Below the pieces are notes generated by a model. It searched no databases, was not told the origin of the DNA, and saw nothing but the letters and a program-made list of their open reading frames with translations. The position numbers and the translations under genes are program-made. Positions 51,601-60,049 of a stretch of 64,000 bases of DNA are shown piece after piece. The stretch is taken from assembly GCF_040412425.1 (NCBI RefSeq), contig NC_089755.1, positions 51,193,298-51,257,297 of the forward strand, read 5' to 3'. The first letter of the stretch is position 1. The number at the start of each line of letters is the position of its first letter. Origin of the DNA: Macrobrachium rosenbergii. Taxonomy: Eukaryota; Arthropoda; Malacostraca; Decapoda; Palaemonidae.

Positions 51601-53668
51601 TGATTTTGATGAATGCAGGTCAGTCAAATGAACAGAATTTTTCATATGCCTGCCCACTTCTGAAATGTTGGGCTTGTCTCAAAGAACCAGTACAACTGCA
51701 CCACCACTACAAGAAAATAATACTTGAAAAAATGAAACGAAGTAAATATCAGGCACCAGTTTAGCCCTTCAAGTTTCTTCAAATTAACTGTCTCGCTAAG
51801 TTATACAGATCTTTATAATACAGTATGCTAGGTTACACCTTTATGCTCAATGATAAAAACAGATCTGCATCTCATCAACTGCACACCTGCTTCAACTGAT
51901 CACTGTTAATGCAAGAAAACCTTTCTTTCACAAGCACCTACTACGGAGTGAATCATAAAGTTTAAATGCAAGGAAATCTTATATTTTCAGTAACGGGTTA
52001 TGCAAAATTAGTTTTTCATTACACCAGAGTAACACAATAACTATCGCTTCTGTTGAAAGAATAACCCCTTAGTGCAAGGCATGAACATTCAAGTCCTGTG
52101 AAACTGTACACAAAAATTAATTTTCTAATGTTTGAAAAATAGTGAAAACTAACTGGGGTTTAAAGATTGAAGAGAATTAAAATAACTCAACAAGGGCCAT
52201 ACCTTTTTCTCAAGACCAAACTCCACAGTGAAACAATAAATGAACTGCAAACTAGCCCATAATAATTGCATTGCTACTGACCTAACCACCCAAGGTACAT
52301 GAATGTAATTAAAACAAAATCCATCTTACCCAATAGTTTTCCCTTTTAAAAACACAAGTAAAATTAAAATCTAAATGATGAAGTTTAAATAAAGGCCGAA
52401 TGTAGGCCAGCGTAGGTAAAGTTACAGCTGGCCAATAGGGACACTGTCTAGAATGTGAATGGCAAACACCTCTTCAGCTAGCTATGTAAAACTATAAAGT
52501 CAGCACCAAATTCAATGCTTTGCACGCTAGCTGTTTTATTATACGATGCCAATTGACTACAGTAAAGCTTTTGAAAAATAGGCTATTCACATATACCTTG
52601 ATTTTTGCCCAACATGCTATAAAATGTACAGGAACTCTCCAATCGCTTTTGGTGTTGATGAAGGATTCTGCTACGCATGGAGGGGCGTATTTTAATTATC
52701 TCTGGGTGTGTTAATGAAATGTTCCAGGTGTAATTAATGTTTCTGTGAGCATATCTTGCTGAAGAAATACTGGGAAGACTGCAAGTCATTTTGTGAATCG
52801 GAAATGACCAGTCTCTCGGACATTCATTTTCCAAACGAACATTCTAACTAAACAGACTTAAACATGGAAAATCATAAGTAGATCCTGGCTTAATTATTCT
52901 CGGCCTATTGAACTCAAAAACTGTATTTCAAGTTAGGCTAACAAAAATTGAGTCATGTGATCGTACTTTGGAGTGCAATGCTAGCCTATACCAAACTTCA
53001 TAAATGCCTCGTACGGACACTTTGACATTTCTAAATACTTTTATAATGATTTTTTTTTATCCATTTCAACAGTAGAATGCCATGAAATCGCCCCAAGAGT
53101 AGCTCATAATAATTAAGTACTTCCAAGAGGGGGCAGCAGACGACGCGAAAGGCATTAGAGAAAACGGGCACATCACTGAACCTGGGAAAACAGTGTCATA
53201 TCCGCCCGAGATCTTCTCCACAACCGGATGTTTCTCTTCTGAACATTGGGCACGAACAGTTTTGGTCGTTTGTCCGTCCACTGAAAATCCAGCCATGGCA
53301 CCGAGATATGACACTCGTTTGACACACGCATCAAAACATGCATGGGCCGGGAGGGGCCTCAACCACGAAACTACATCACCGCCACCGATTCGTCACACCT
53401 TTTCGGTCACTATCACTGGATCTGGGCTCATTCCATTTGCACACACGTTTACCTGGACCATTCATAGTCCCTTTGGCATACAAGAAATCTTACCTATTAC
53501 TTCTCGTAACTCGTAATCCTCTTTCGTATTAGGCCAAGGTTTGTCTTCGGCCATTTTGGACTCGCCAGAAATGCTCCCTCGGTGTGGCCGCGGCAGCTGC
53601 TGTAAGGCCGCGGGAAGGTCCACGGACGCTGATTTTTTCCGGTAGGTGCCAGGAGATCCAGGAGGCAT
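15552..53668 (-). CDS. fray (OXSR1/STK39 ortholog): SPAK/OSR1 (Frayed) Ste20-type protein kinase, 14 spliced exons
   Basis: Cytosolic Ser/Thr kinase of the GCK-VI branch; family members are activated by WNK kinases and phosphorylate NKCC/KCC cotransporters to control cell volume and ion transport. Fourteen exons join in frame with consensus splice sites to 723 residues from the ATG at 53554 (761 from 53668). Numbering from 53554, I see the glycine loop GIGATAVV, the AIK lysine K43, HRD with D143, DFG at 161-163, the T-loop [11 protein letters not shown] with activating T182, S-motif GTSGRLHR (S332), a Pro/Gln-rich linker about 386-635, and the CCT domain (LNDIRFEF, then [12 protein letters not shown] with D654 and E662, matching the two acidic pocket residues of human OSR1), ending [10 protein letters not shown]. 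Vertebrate OSR1 and SPAK have about 527-545 residues; the excess lies in the linker. All catalytic residues are intact. SPAK and OSR1 are vertebrate duplicates, so one arthropod ortholog is expected. The gene is surely real; the 5' end is incomplete and exon use is inferred without transcripts. Confidence 0.95.
16481..16667 (-). CDS. fray: fray exon: CCT domain core
   Basis: Acceptor ttgtttcag; the first base completes Arg. It encodes [27 protein letters not shown] and [16 protein letters not shown], then QNLTFRL, nearly the vertebrate sequence. This domain binds RFxV/I peptides in WNKs and cotransporters. Asp of GRDT and Glu of SEL keep the spacing of the acidic pocket residues. Donor GTGAGTAAG, phase 0. 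Confidence 0.95.
16822..17090 (-). CDS. fray: fray exon: end of linker and start of CCT domain
   Basis: Acceptor ttttcaacag, phase 0 start. It encodes [19 protein letters not shown], a Val/Pro/Gly/Gln-rich stretch, then [13 protein letters not shown], the first strand of the CCT domain. It ends two bases into an Arg codon at donor GTAAGAAG. Confidence 0.9.
17598..18080 (-). CDS. fray: fray exon: proline/glutamine-rich linker
   Basis: Acceptor tgtgttcag, phase 0 at both ends, 161 codons, donor GTGAGTGC. It opens [19 protein letters not shown], runs through a seven-Gln tract encoded by pure CAG codons (about 17969-17989), then Pro-Gln-Val-Met-Tyr rich sequence ending TPVGVIPQQ. No folded domain is expected; this is a disordered spacer between kinase and CCT domains. 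Vertebrate linkers are far shorter. The complementary strand also stays open here, which is a composition effect. Confidence 0.88.
19375..19461 (-). CDS. fray: probable fray exon in the linker (87 nt)
   Basis: Acceptor aacaatttcag and donor GTAGGTTT frame 29 open codons ([20 protein letters not shown] and nine more) in phase 0. The composition (Asn, Ser, Pro, Ala) fits the disordered linker. Inclusion or skipping both preserve the frame, so it may be alternative. There is no conserved domain to prove it; a chance open stretch with splice signals is possible. Confidence 0.6.
19989..20090 (-). CDS. fray: fray exon: S-motif
   Basis: Acceptor tctttatag and donor GTAAGTAA, phase 0 at both ends, 34 codons. 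It encodes [16 protein letters not shown], then [17 protein letters not shown]. The GTSGRLHR core corresponds to the S-motif of SPAK/OSR1, the second WNK phosphorylation site, and WxWSSDEE matches the acidic segment that follows it in the family. Confidence 0.92.
22130..22330 (+). pseudogene. LINE reverse transcriptase C-terminal relic
   Basis: One frame reads [14 protein letters not shown] and, after a frameshift, the next reads [20 protein letters not shown] (22232-22294). The pattern R-x-x-x-P-x-T-A-x-x-W-N-x-L-P is typical of the very end of CR1/Jockey-type LINE ORF2. A TA- and GT-rich tail follows. Short 5'-truncated copy in the long fray intron, opposite to the gene. Confidence 0.45.
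22440..22870. repeat. degenerate internal repeats (GAGCAGCTC motif)
   Basis: Variants of CTGGAGCAGCTCGGGTCCTT recur irregularly (for example near 22509, 22613, 22673, 22705). It looks like an old minisatellite; unit length is not constant. No gene. Confidence 0.4.
22871..23420 (-). other. overlapping minus-strand ORFs, unassigned
   Basis: Two overlapping frames of 88 and 90 codons (22883-23149 and 23133-23405) read with protein-like composition but match no family I can name. Possibly a retroelement remnant. Confidence 0.2.
23890..24245 (+). repeat. probable dispersed decapod repeat
   Basis: From TTATGGGCTGGAATTAAATG through GACCTATGAGGTCATTCAGC and CTATGAAACAATTGTTAG to GCACTAACCCCGTACAGGG. 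I remember this block as highly repeated in decapod sequences; no search was possible. It contains short inverted segments (AGTGCACCACATGAGGTGCACT at 24169-24190). No coding frame fits. Confidence 0.5.
25866..25915. repeat. exact 25-bp tandem duplication
   Basis: CAGGTTATGGGTTTATATGA plus five bases, twice in a row with no mismatch, so a recent event within the intron. Confidence 0.95.
26408..26434. repeat. 27-bp poly-A tract
   Basis: Uninterrupted A run in the long intron. It might be the tail of a retroposed sequence on the plus strand, but no source gene is recognisable upstream and no flanking target duplication is evident. Confidence 0.9.
28286..28388. repeat. direct repeat of about 44 bp with 15-bp spacer
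   Basis: Copies at 28286-28329 and 28345-28388, both AAATGAATTTCTTAATGACA and following bases, with two mismatches. The pair lies about 60 bp left of the DIRS-like fragment. Confidence 0.85.
28440..28995 (+). pseudogene. DIRS-like reverse transcriptase fragment, second copy
   Basis: One frame stays open from 28513 to 29049. It reads [18 protein letters not shown], then [40 protein letters not shown] and [12 protein letters not shown], the N-terminal RT block up to just before the first catalytic Asp. The same region is found at 1.86-2.36 kb, so the family has at least two members here. The open frame argues that it is younger than the first copy. It is cut at about 28990, where the foldback element begins. 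Opposite in direction to the host gene. Confidence 0.65.
29041..29395. mobile_element. long foldback (inverted repeat) element
   Basis: Left arm 29041-29207 and right arm 29231-29395 are reverse complements over about 165 bp with only scattered mismatches and small indels; the loop is 23 bases. Arm landmarks are ACTTCACATGCATGG at the left outer end and CCATGCATGTGAAGTGCTAC at the right. The bases just outside the left arm (29011-29040) resemble the loop plus the start of the right arm (about 29220-29248), so a partial extra copy is joined head to tail. It could be a MITE-like palindrome or a foldback transposon; a transcript through it would form a hairpin. Confidence 0.85.
29612..29637. repeat. 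(GGAY)n short tandem repeat
   Basis: GGATGGACGGATGGATGGAC and a few more bases, tetranucleotide GGAT/GGAC. Confidence 0.85.
35914..35937 (-). CDS. fray: fray 24-nt microexon (DEPILRRR)
   Basis: A strong acceptor (a T-rich tract ending ttgcttgcag) and a strong donor (GTGAGTTT) frame exactly 24 bases, phase 0 at both ends, encoding DEPILRRR. It would sit between the end of the kinase domain (ERVAK) and the S-motif exon ([11 protein letters not shown]) and keep the frame. Skipping it also keeps the frame, so it could be an alternative exon that adds a short basic, LRRR-containing stretch upstream of the WNK-phosphorylated S-motif. The call rests only on splice signals, phase and position. Confidence 0.65.
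38725..38758. repeat. exact 17-bp tandem duplication
   Basis: TACTTTACTTCATTCTG twice without mismatch, in a fray intron. Confidence 0.9.
39422..39610 (-). CDS. fray: fray exon: end of kinase domain
   Basis: Acceptor aattttcag, phase 0 at both ends, 63 codons. It encodes [33 protein letters not shown] and [11 protein letters not shown]; CLQKDPxKRPTA is the family signature at the end of the catalytic domain. Donor GTAAGG. Confidence 0.93.
41735..41865. repeat. possible dispersed repeat
   Basis: The segment ending CAGCTGGGACTGAAGGGATG resembles part of the block at 23.9-24.2 kb (CAGCTAGGGACTGAAGGGAC). It may be an old relative of that repeat; weak. Confidence 0.25.
42132..42293 (-). CDS. fray: fray exon: C-lobe (alpha-F)
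   Basis: Acceptor tttgcag, phase 0 at both ends, 54 codons. It encodes [31 protein letters not shown] and [16 protein letters not shown], the C-lobe substrate platform, almost identical to vertebrate OSR1/SPAK. Donor GTATGA. Confidence 0.94.
43483..43648 (-). CDS. fray: fray exon: catalytic loop, DFG and T-loop
   Basis: Acceptor aattttcag; the first base completes Arg of the HRD motif. It encodes [38 protein letters not shown] and MAPEVMEQ. The Thr in SRHTF is the WNK-phosphorylated activation-loop site of this family. Donor GTACATTG follows a complete codon. Confidence 0.95.
44773..44886 (-). CDS. fray: fray exon: alpha-E region up to catalytic loop
   Basis: Acceptor ttttttaacag; the first base completes the Arg codon. 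It encodes [29 protein letters not shown] and NNGQIH, ending two bases into the Arg of HRD with donor GTGTGTAAC. The insert after DIIKH differs from vertebrates, as usual for this variable loop. Confidence 0.93.
45209..45345 (-). CDS. fray: fray exon: alpha-C helix to hinge
   Basis: It starts in phase 0 after acceptor gttcacag and encodes [15 protein letters not shown], then [15 protein letters not shown] and DIIKH. This is the alpha-C Glu segment and the hinge, near identical to the vertebrate family. Donor GTAAGAAT follows two bases (AG) of a split Arg codon. Confidence 0.94.
46488..46600 (-). CDS. fray: fray exon: glycine-rich loop and beta-3 lysine
   Basis: The acceptor cttttaaag is followed by a phase-1 start that completes the Gly of EVIG. 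It encodes [11 protein letters not shown] and [11 protein letters not shown] to TSMDELL, the ATP-binding N-lobe with catalytic Lys in AIK, and closes on donor GTAAGTA after a complete codon. Confidence 0.94.
46601..53493 (-). other. fray first visible intron (6.9 kb)
   Basis: AT-rich intron between the start-codon exon and the glycine-loop exon. It holds an A-rich/TAAA run at 49427-49454 and several A tracts (for example 50810-50821). No coding sequence recognised; first introns of this length often hold enhancers but nothing specific is visible. Confidence 0.75.
49427..49454. repeat. poly-A and (TAAA)n run
   Basis: About 13 A followed by four TAAA units, in the first visible intron. Confidence 0.9.
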
Positions 53669-53687
53669 CAGCCCCGGGGTGATCTTC
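53494..53687 (-). CDS. fray: fray exon with start codon (N-terminus, beginning of kinase domain)
   Basis: It begins after the acceptor tcatttcag and ends at GTAATAG with donor GTAAGATTT, leaving one base of a split Gly codon. Two in-frame methionines exist: 53668 (sequence [12 protein letters not shown]) and 53554 ([20 protein letters not shown]). The second matches the start of vertebrate OSR1 and has an A at -3 and a G at +4; the first has C at -3 and would add a 38-residue basic, Ser/Pro-rich tail, roughly where SPAK carries its own N-terminal extension. The 19 bases from the acceptor to the first ATG are open in the same frame, so a coding upstream exon is not excluded. Confidence 0.9.
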
Positions 53688-54968
53688 CTGAAATGACAAA
53701 TTACAGTGTTACAATCGAAATGATTTCCAAGTAATTTCCATCATCCACTACAATCATATTGGTTGTTATAACGGGGTTCTGCTATTAAACCCCTCTACTA
53801 AAAACAATTGTTTTAGACAAAACAAGATTTAAGCTATCAGAAATTACTTTAACATGTTATTAACACATTGATATGATCAAATTACAACAATCAGGTATGA
53901 TCTGAAAAAGGAATGGGCAACATTTTGGCCATGTTCGTAAAAACGAGGGCAGAGGTGAGACAGCCGTGCATATCTGGCACCATATTTTAATTAGGAGATA
54001 TTAAATCCATAGGTACTGTGAACTTTTGTACATATTTTATGGTATCATTCAATCTACATAATCAATGAAAGACAAATACATCTGTGAGACGTTATATCTT
54101 TTATTTCAGTAACCCTCAAATACGATTGCCTGATGACTCGATCCTACAGTTGCCAATCAGTATATTCTTTACGATTAATACCTTTCTTGTGGCTTTAGTT
54201 TTTTTTCTATTTTTTCACTCGTCATCCTGCACCAAACTATTTCTCTATTACGTACAAAGATAAAAGCGTTGGATAGTTCACCAAATTATTTAAAAAAAAA
54301 TAATAAGTGAAGTCACGGTCATTGGCCAACTTTCCAAAGTAAAAGCAAACTTGAACGCGAAGTGCCAACAGTAGGAGATGAAAAATCTGAACACGCACCT
54401 ACTGTACACTGCAATTCATTACAGGATGAAACAAAAGGGAGAAATTCCGTGTGACAAATTATACTCGGGGATATCCCGCGATCGACACAACAAGATACGA
54501 AATATTAAGAATGCGACTGAAATATTTTGAAAGTTCTTCCCACTGTCTGGATGGCGGGGCAAGGGGGATTTGTCGAGTGCTTGAGAGGTGTCACTCTTTT
54601 AACAAGACCTATAACAGGTGTGTATAGACAGTATATTGCAATGCTCAAGCGAGGGTCAGTCTGGTGCGAGCTGGATATTGTACAGACGTAGACATTTAAG
54701 CACAGGGTTGAGAAGTCTGTCTAAATTAAGAAAGAACAATCGTCCTTCTATTTCCCTCGTCTCCTCCTCCGCCTCCACCCGCCCATTTGGCATTTCTGTC
54801 TCCAACACTCCACCCCGGCCCCTTCCCATCCTGTCTTGTCCTGGCACTGTTTACTCTCGCTTAGTACGAGTAGGAGTTAGTCAGGCAGCACACATGCGTC
54901 TTTTGAAAATGTAACGCGATTACAAATTGATAAAATATCAAAATACAACTAACCGGTTACGTCCGCCG

Positions 54969-54970
<2 letters not shown>
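53688..54970. other. fray 5' flank or upstream intron
   Basis: Directly left of this (minus-strand downstream) is the acceptor of the first visible exon, so this should be intron or contain the missing 5' exon. A donor-like TAG|GTGCGT on the minus strand near 54410 and CAG|GTACGG near 55730 are candidates but neither can be confirmed. 54.7-54.85 kb is GC-richer with an open minus-strand frame (54847-54656) of unconvincing composition. Confidence 0.4.

Positions 54971-55037
<67 letters not shown>
54971..55037. repeat. (GA)n microsatellite, 67 bp
   Basis: Pure GA repeat on the plus strand. Confidence 0.97.
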
Positions 55038-55038
<1 letters not shown>

Positions 55039-55907
55039 AATAACTCAATTGAAATGGCACTGGAACTGCGGCTAAGCATTCCCCTAAATGATTTGTGTGC
55101 GGCGATGAGGACAGCACTTTCATGACCTGGGTAACTCTGCTGCAACAAGGCAGGAGGAATCATGAAGTGGGGAAAGGAAGGGGCGGGGGAGAGAATTTCC
55201 TTCAATGCATAGTTTTAGAAGCTACCTACTAGTCTCCTCTCCGCCCAACACATAACGCACCATCACCTTCCTCTGACGAATTCCACACTGTATCGTTGTC
55301 ATAATCATCGTCATCACCATTGCCAGGTGCATGCACCATGCGTGGCCTGCCCCCTCCCGGGGTTACTCTGTATCTGTTTACAAACCAACACGCTATACAG
55401 AATCATGTTCACAGACACAAGGCCATATACTCGTATTCATGCAGACGTAAGTTCACAAAGTTCCGTTCGTAGACTCATAATCAGACCTCCGGGCAAAGCC
55501 ACACGTACACTGACTCCCGATCAGTTAAAAGAAAAAAAAACATTCATAGACTCATGGCCGCTGGCTCCTTCTAGCAAACTCATGTCCATAGACTCATGTT
55601 CGACCTGATGCAACGAGCGGCTAATCAATAGTTTCGTTGGTTGTTTGCGATGAGGTCACAATCCCCCCAAACCCCCAACGCCCCCGGGCTCGGGTAGCGA
55701 TTTCATGCTCTCTCCGTACCTGATAAGATTTTAATAATCCAGGTAAACCGACTCAACTTATGATTACGCGTATTGCCTGTTATATGCTTGCCGAGGCTGT
55801 TGTCTTCGCCGAATGCTCTCGAGACCCTGGGCGACATGCAGATTTGGTGCTATTAATAACAGCCAATTTGAAAAGATTCGTGCACATCTTTCACAACTTA
55901 AAAGCCG

Positions 55908-55909
<2 letters not shown>
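55038..55909. other. no gene seen
   Basis: Mixed-composition DNA, GC-rich around 55660-55700 (CCCCCGGGCTCGGG). The word CATAGACTCATG recurs near 55544 and 55587. No supported feature. Confidence 0.5.

Positions 55910-55961
<52 letters not shown>
55910..55961. repeat. (TA)n microsatellite, 52 bp
   Basis: Pure AT dinucleotides. Confidence 0.97.
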
Positions 55962-55964
<3 letters not shown>

Positions 55965-56808
55965 TACTGAGGCGAATCTTACATAAGCAGGCTTCACAAA
56001 AAGAAATAAATGAATGAAATAACACTGTCAGAATATCAGAGTCTTTCCTTTGAATATTATAAAGAAATCGAACGCTACAGCAAAAATCATTGGCATGACT
56101 CACTAATGGGGTGCATGGTATTAGTAACGGCGACTTGTAGATTGGATACAAGCCCGGCCCAATACAGCCGCGCCTTCAATTACAGTGTCTGGGCCTCTTT
56201 CTCTCTTCAGAACCTGGGTTAGCGTTTCCAAGCTAGATTTCAGCGACTATCCACTCCACATCATCCTACGGTGTGGAAAGCGCTATTGTTACCTTCATAC
56301 AAACCGCTATCGTTACTTTCAAGAGCCGCCTTTTAAATTTACAATTCTGATTAGCAGATTCATTTAATGCATCCACAGGATCCTGTAAATATTTCTAAAG
56401 GGAACGGACGTAAAAAAAAAAAAAAGTCGCTGTTTCAGTGTATAATACTCCACAATAATCGGCAAGGCGAACAAGCAAAGGAATGTAATCAGTAATTTTG
56501 TAAACGAACAGCCATCAGCACTGCAAACCGAAGATCATCCTATCTCGTTACTCTGGCAACGATGTGGCTGCAAATCACGCTGTGTGTGAGGATTGGGATG
56601 AAAGCTGTTGTGAATGAAATGGATATTCTCGCCACAAGTGCAACTTACAATGTCCTCCACAGATCACACACTGAGCGGAACTGTCATAGCGATAAGCATC
56701 ATTAGTTGGCAGCACTGAAGGTTACCCAGTAGCGCTCGGTGCATATGTGAAAGGAACACAGCGCTTAGACGAAGTACTCGGTGTTAGTGCCATAAAAGTA
56801 TCAGAGCT

Positions 56809-56810
<2 letters not shown>
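55962..56810. other. no gene seen
   Basis: Contains a 13-A run at about 56413-56425. Short ORFs only. Confidence 0.5.

Positions 56811-56873
<63 letters not shown>
56811..56873. repeat. (CT)n microsatellite, 63 bp
   Basis: Pure CT repeat on the plus strand. Confidence 0.97.
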
Positions 56874-56875
<2 letters not shown>

Positions 56876-57038
56876 GAAAAGCGGTTGTTATGATCGTTTC
56901 CATGTAGCAAGGAACTTAAACCTTCACTACCAGTTCACCATGCCAACATATACCTTCGCTAAGTAACACCGATATTGACCAGTATACACAATCATTTAAA
57001 ACTGCGTTAGGTAACTAACAATTCTACGGCTAAATAAG

Positions 57039-57041
<3 letters not shown>

Positions 57042-57103
<62 letters not shown>
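57042..57103. repeat. (GA)n microsatellite, 62 bp
   Basis: Pure GA repeat, 170 bp from the (CT)n array and therefore in inverted relation to it. Confidence 0.97.
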
Positions 57104-57106
<3 letters not shown>

Positions 57107-57407
57107 ACTGAACTTGCTAAAGGTTACCCCGTTTCCTGGGTACTCTGCGCACGAGTACCACAGCAAAACAGGCAAAAGTACACCTTAGTGGTATGACTAC
57201 CATAATTTACTAACTTCGTGCTTTCACACGCGGCCATGATCACACACACATCCGTTCATTATCTGGAATAAAGTACAGTGACGAATTAATTAACAGGGAT
57301 ATTCATTTTGCGCACGCACGCACGAGAGTCTTTCTTACGCTTTCGGAAGGTTAAAAGAAAAATCTTGTTGTATCATAAGTAATCATCTCCCTATGAAGAA
57401 AAGTAAA

Positions 57408-57427
57408 TATTATTATTATTATTATTA
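57408..57427. repeat. (ATT)n microsatellite, about six units
   Basis: Trinucleotide TTA repeat. Confidence 0.9.
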
Positions 57428-57690
57428 AATAAATCAAGAAAACAATTCACTTGCCTAGCAAACCTCCAAAGAACTGGAACCCATTGCGAAGTGAAGTGAT
57501 ATAAAAGGAAATGAAATTAAATACTAAAGTAAAAAGTACGTAAATGGATGAACAAAAATTTTAAAAATAAATGTTCGCTTTGAATAAATACATAAGATTA
57601 AAGCAAATGGCCACGAAGTTTTAAAGTAGTATGACAACCTATGCACTTGAGCGCAAGGCCCCTTCTTTGGAAAGAAGACACTGGTCCTAA

Positions 57691-57701
57691 CCCCCCCCCC
57701 C
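57691..57701. repeat. poly-C tract, 11 bp
   Basis: Uninterrupted C run. Flanks at 57428-58304 hold no recognised gene. Confidence 0.9.
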
Positions 57702-58304
57702 GAACCTACCCCCTCTGCCTACCTACAGTCATGATAGGACTCTCCTATTGGAAATTTCTTTCCTCATAACATGTGGTCTTCGTCGAACACAATGACGTCA
57801 CAGAAATAGTGAAGAGGGACCGACAGAAATATCGACAAACTAAAGAATCAATGGTTTACGTCTGTCACAATATTCGATATCATACAGACATGGTTATTCC
57901 CAGCTCCGACTGACAAACTTAAGTCTATACGAGCTTAACAGGTCTACAGCCATTGCGCTTCTCTCAAGTTTCACGAGTGGCTGGAAGAAGCGGGAACTAA
58001 GCTCGTCCGCTAAATGACAGCTAAAACTTCGCTAATTTTAGCGATGAGTTTTTTTGTTTAAACTAGGAAAAAAAAAGAACCCCTTTTGTTGCAAACTGGT
58101 GTCCTAGCGACGGACGATTCATCCTTCCTCTCCTGACGATATCTCTAAGACGAGGATCGTGTACTTTGGATACCAATGAATATTCGACAAAGAAGACATC
58201 TTGATCAAATTTCAACCTTGACTAAAATAGCAAAGCCTTGCCCACTAGTCAACAGAGTTTACGCGCGCTGTAAATTCAATGAACAGTGTCATTACACGGA
58301 TGTC

Positions 58305-58350
58305 CCCAATGCATGCCGGGAATTCATTCCGGAAACAGGTCACGTGCTTG
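58305..58350. promoter_or_regulatory. candidate promoter element cluster
   Basis: Within 46 bases are TGCATGCCGGGAATT (close to the ZNF143/Staf-type element), ATTCCGGAA (ETS-like core) and GTCACGTGCT (palindromic E-box CACGTG). Such a combination is typical of housekeeping promoters. It lies 4.6 kb upstream of the first visible fray exon, so it could be the fray promoter, but no start site or donor was identified. Short motifs can occur by chance. Confidence 0.3.
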
Positions 58351-58430
58351 TCGCTACACAAACAACAAACCATATTTGACTGTCATGACACATTGAAATG
58401 AAAACGCACCAACTACCTTCACGCCCTGAG

Positions 58431-58434
<4 letters not shown>

Positions 58435-58501
<67 letters not shown>
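58435..58501. repeat. (TA)n microsatellite, 67 bp
   Basis: Pure TA dinucleotides. Confidence 0.97.
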
Positions 58502-58504
<3 letters not shown>

Positions 58505-59536
58505 TAAATTGTCATAAGAGAAGGAGGAGGAGAAGGCATGTACAATGAGAACACTAAGATAGATGACATTTTAAAAGGTAAACATTCCGATCGAACTTCT
58601 ACAATATGTAAGGTAATTAAAGCACTCTCAGGAGGAACGAAGTTTACTTTATAACGAAAATATAAAGAGTTCTTAAAGAAACTAAACGACACAATTAGCG
58701 TTCTGAGCAAAGACGAGCACGACATGAAACACAAGAATGAGAGCAAAATGCCTCAGTTGGTTTCATCTCTCCAGTCTTTGCCTTCTAACTTTCCACTAAC
58801 TCCCTGAATTGCAAAACATTATCAGACCTGTGGTACCTAGATTGGAGTTTACACTGCTCAAACCTTTTCTAATTAGTGACGGAATATGCACCTGTTCTGA
58901 GAGTTTGCTTTATGATAATTTGCTCCCTGGATGTGGTTGTGAGCTAATACGCAAGTGAATATTGCACTGCTGACTGAGTATTGAGGAAGTTGCAGGTGGA
59001 TATTAAGGGAGGTGACGGAGTTTGAGGGGATGATATATGGTTAAAATTCCCTTTTATCGTGATTTCGGATCTTTCCTGCCAGTTTCCCATATTTTCTCAG
59101 CATTTTCTTTTGCTTGAAACTACTGTATTATAGTTTTTCCCTCCATTATTTTTTTCTTGACCGAGTAGCCTATCATCTAGACCTCTTGAAATTTAGCTGA
59201 ATGGTAACGTGCAAATTATCCTGATGTTGTTGAGCCTCAGTGCAAAACTTATGCAGGGGATATTTCATAATCACGCTACATATAAATATATGTATACATA
59301 TATACATACGTGTGTGTGTGTATTAATGTAAAGTAATGAAAGATGTACTACAGTTTTCTCTACCGCCAAGTCAACAGAAAACGAGCGTATCTATGAACAC
59401 AACTTATTTTCCGATTTCAACCGACTCCGTGATTACCGACTTACATTCAGGACGAAGCACAGCGGAGAATGCATTCGGAAACCTCAAGGAATGTAAGTCT
59501 ACAAGGAAAAGGGAAGTCACAGGTATCAGGTTTGAA
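58502..59536. other. no gene seen
   Basis: AT-rich; a short alternating TATA/GTGTGT run at about 59285-59320. A 67-codon plus-strand ORF (59336-59539) precedes the promoter-like cluster and matches nothing known. Confidence 0.5.
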
Positions 59537-59588
59537 TGACGTCAACCGGCGTTACGTAATGTCATGCCTCCATACTCATTTATATAAG
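59537..59588 (+). promoter_or_regulatory. promoter-like cluster: CRE, TTACGTAA and TATA box
   Basis: A full palindromic CRE (TGACGTCA, 59537-59544), a PAR/C-EBP-type bZIP site (TTACGTAA, 59552-59559) and TATATAAG (59581-59588). For a plus-strand start near 59611 these would lie at about -75, -58 and -30, which is normal promoter geometry; GC-rich DNA follows (59615-59645). No coding exon is recognisable downstream in the window. The spacing fits the minus strand poorly. Confidence 0.4.
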
Positions 59589-60049
59589 GAGCAGGTAACG
59601 TATACACATCGCCAAGGTCGGGGCTGCTGCTCCGGCGGCGTCGTCTAGTCACGTTGAGAGGATCCCCCCTGACACGCCGTGACGAAGGAGGAAGTGGGAA
59701 AACGTGAATAACCAACAATTACAGGATTAAAAAAAAAAAAATTGTTCTGATACTTCACAGAGAAGACGATTAACGTGGTGTCCCAATGGACGGGTGAGAC
59801 CCACTGACCTTTTCTAGCCTAGGCCCGAAACATGCAAGTAATAACGAAGGTATTAAGGCAGGGGAAAACGTAAGCATGGATAAAACTCCACAGGTTATCA
59901 GGAGGGGATTAGAAAGTCACTGGATAATCGGAGGATTACTGATTTTCGCTGACTAAATATGTAACAAGCCTTGTAAAAAATTGGCTAAAAAAATAAATAA
60001 TCAATGGTTTAAGTTTATTCAAACCTGTCCAGACACGTAGACAACATTA

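Noticed and set aside
53193..53532. Overlapping plus-strand ORFs near the start-codon exon
   Set aside because: Lie in intron and antisense exon sequence; no similarity and no supporting splice structure.
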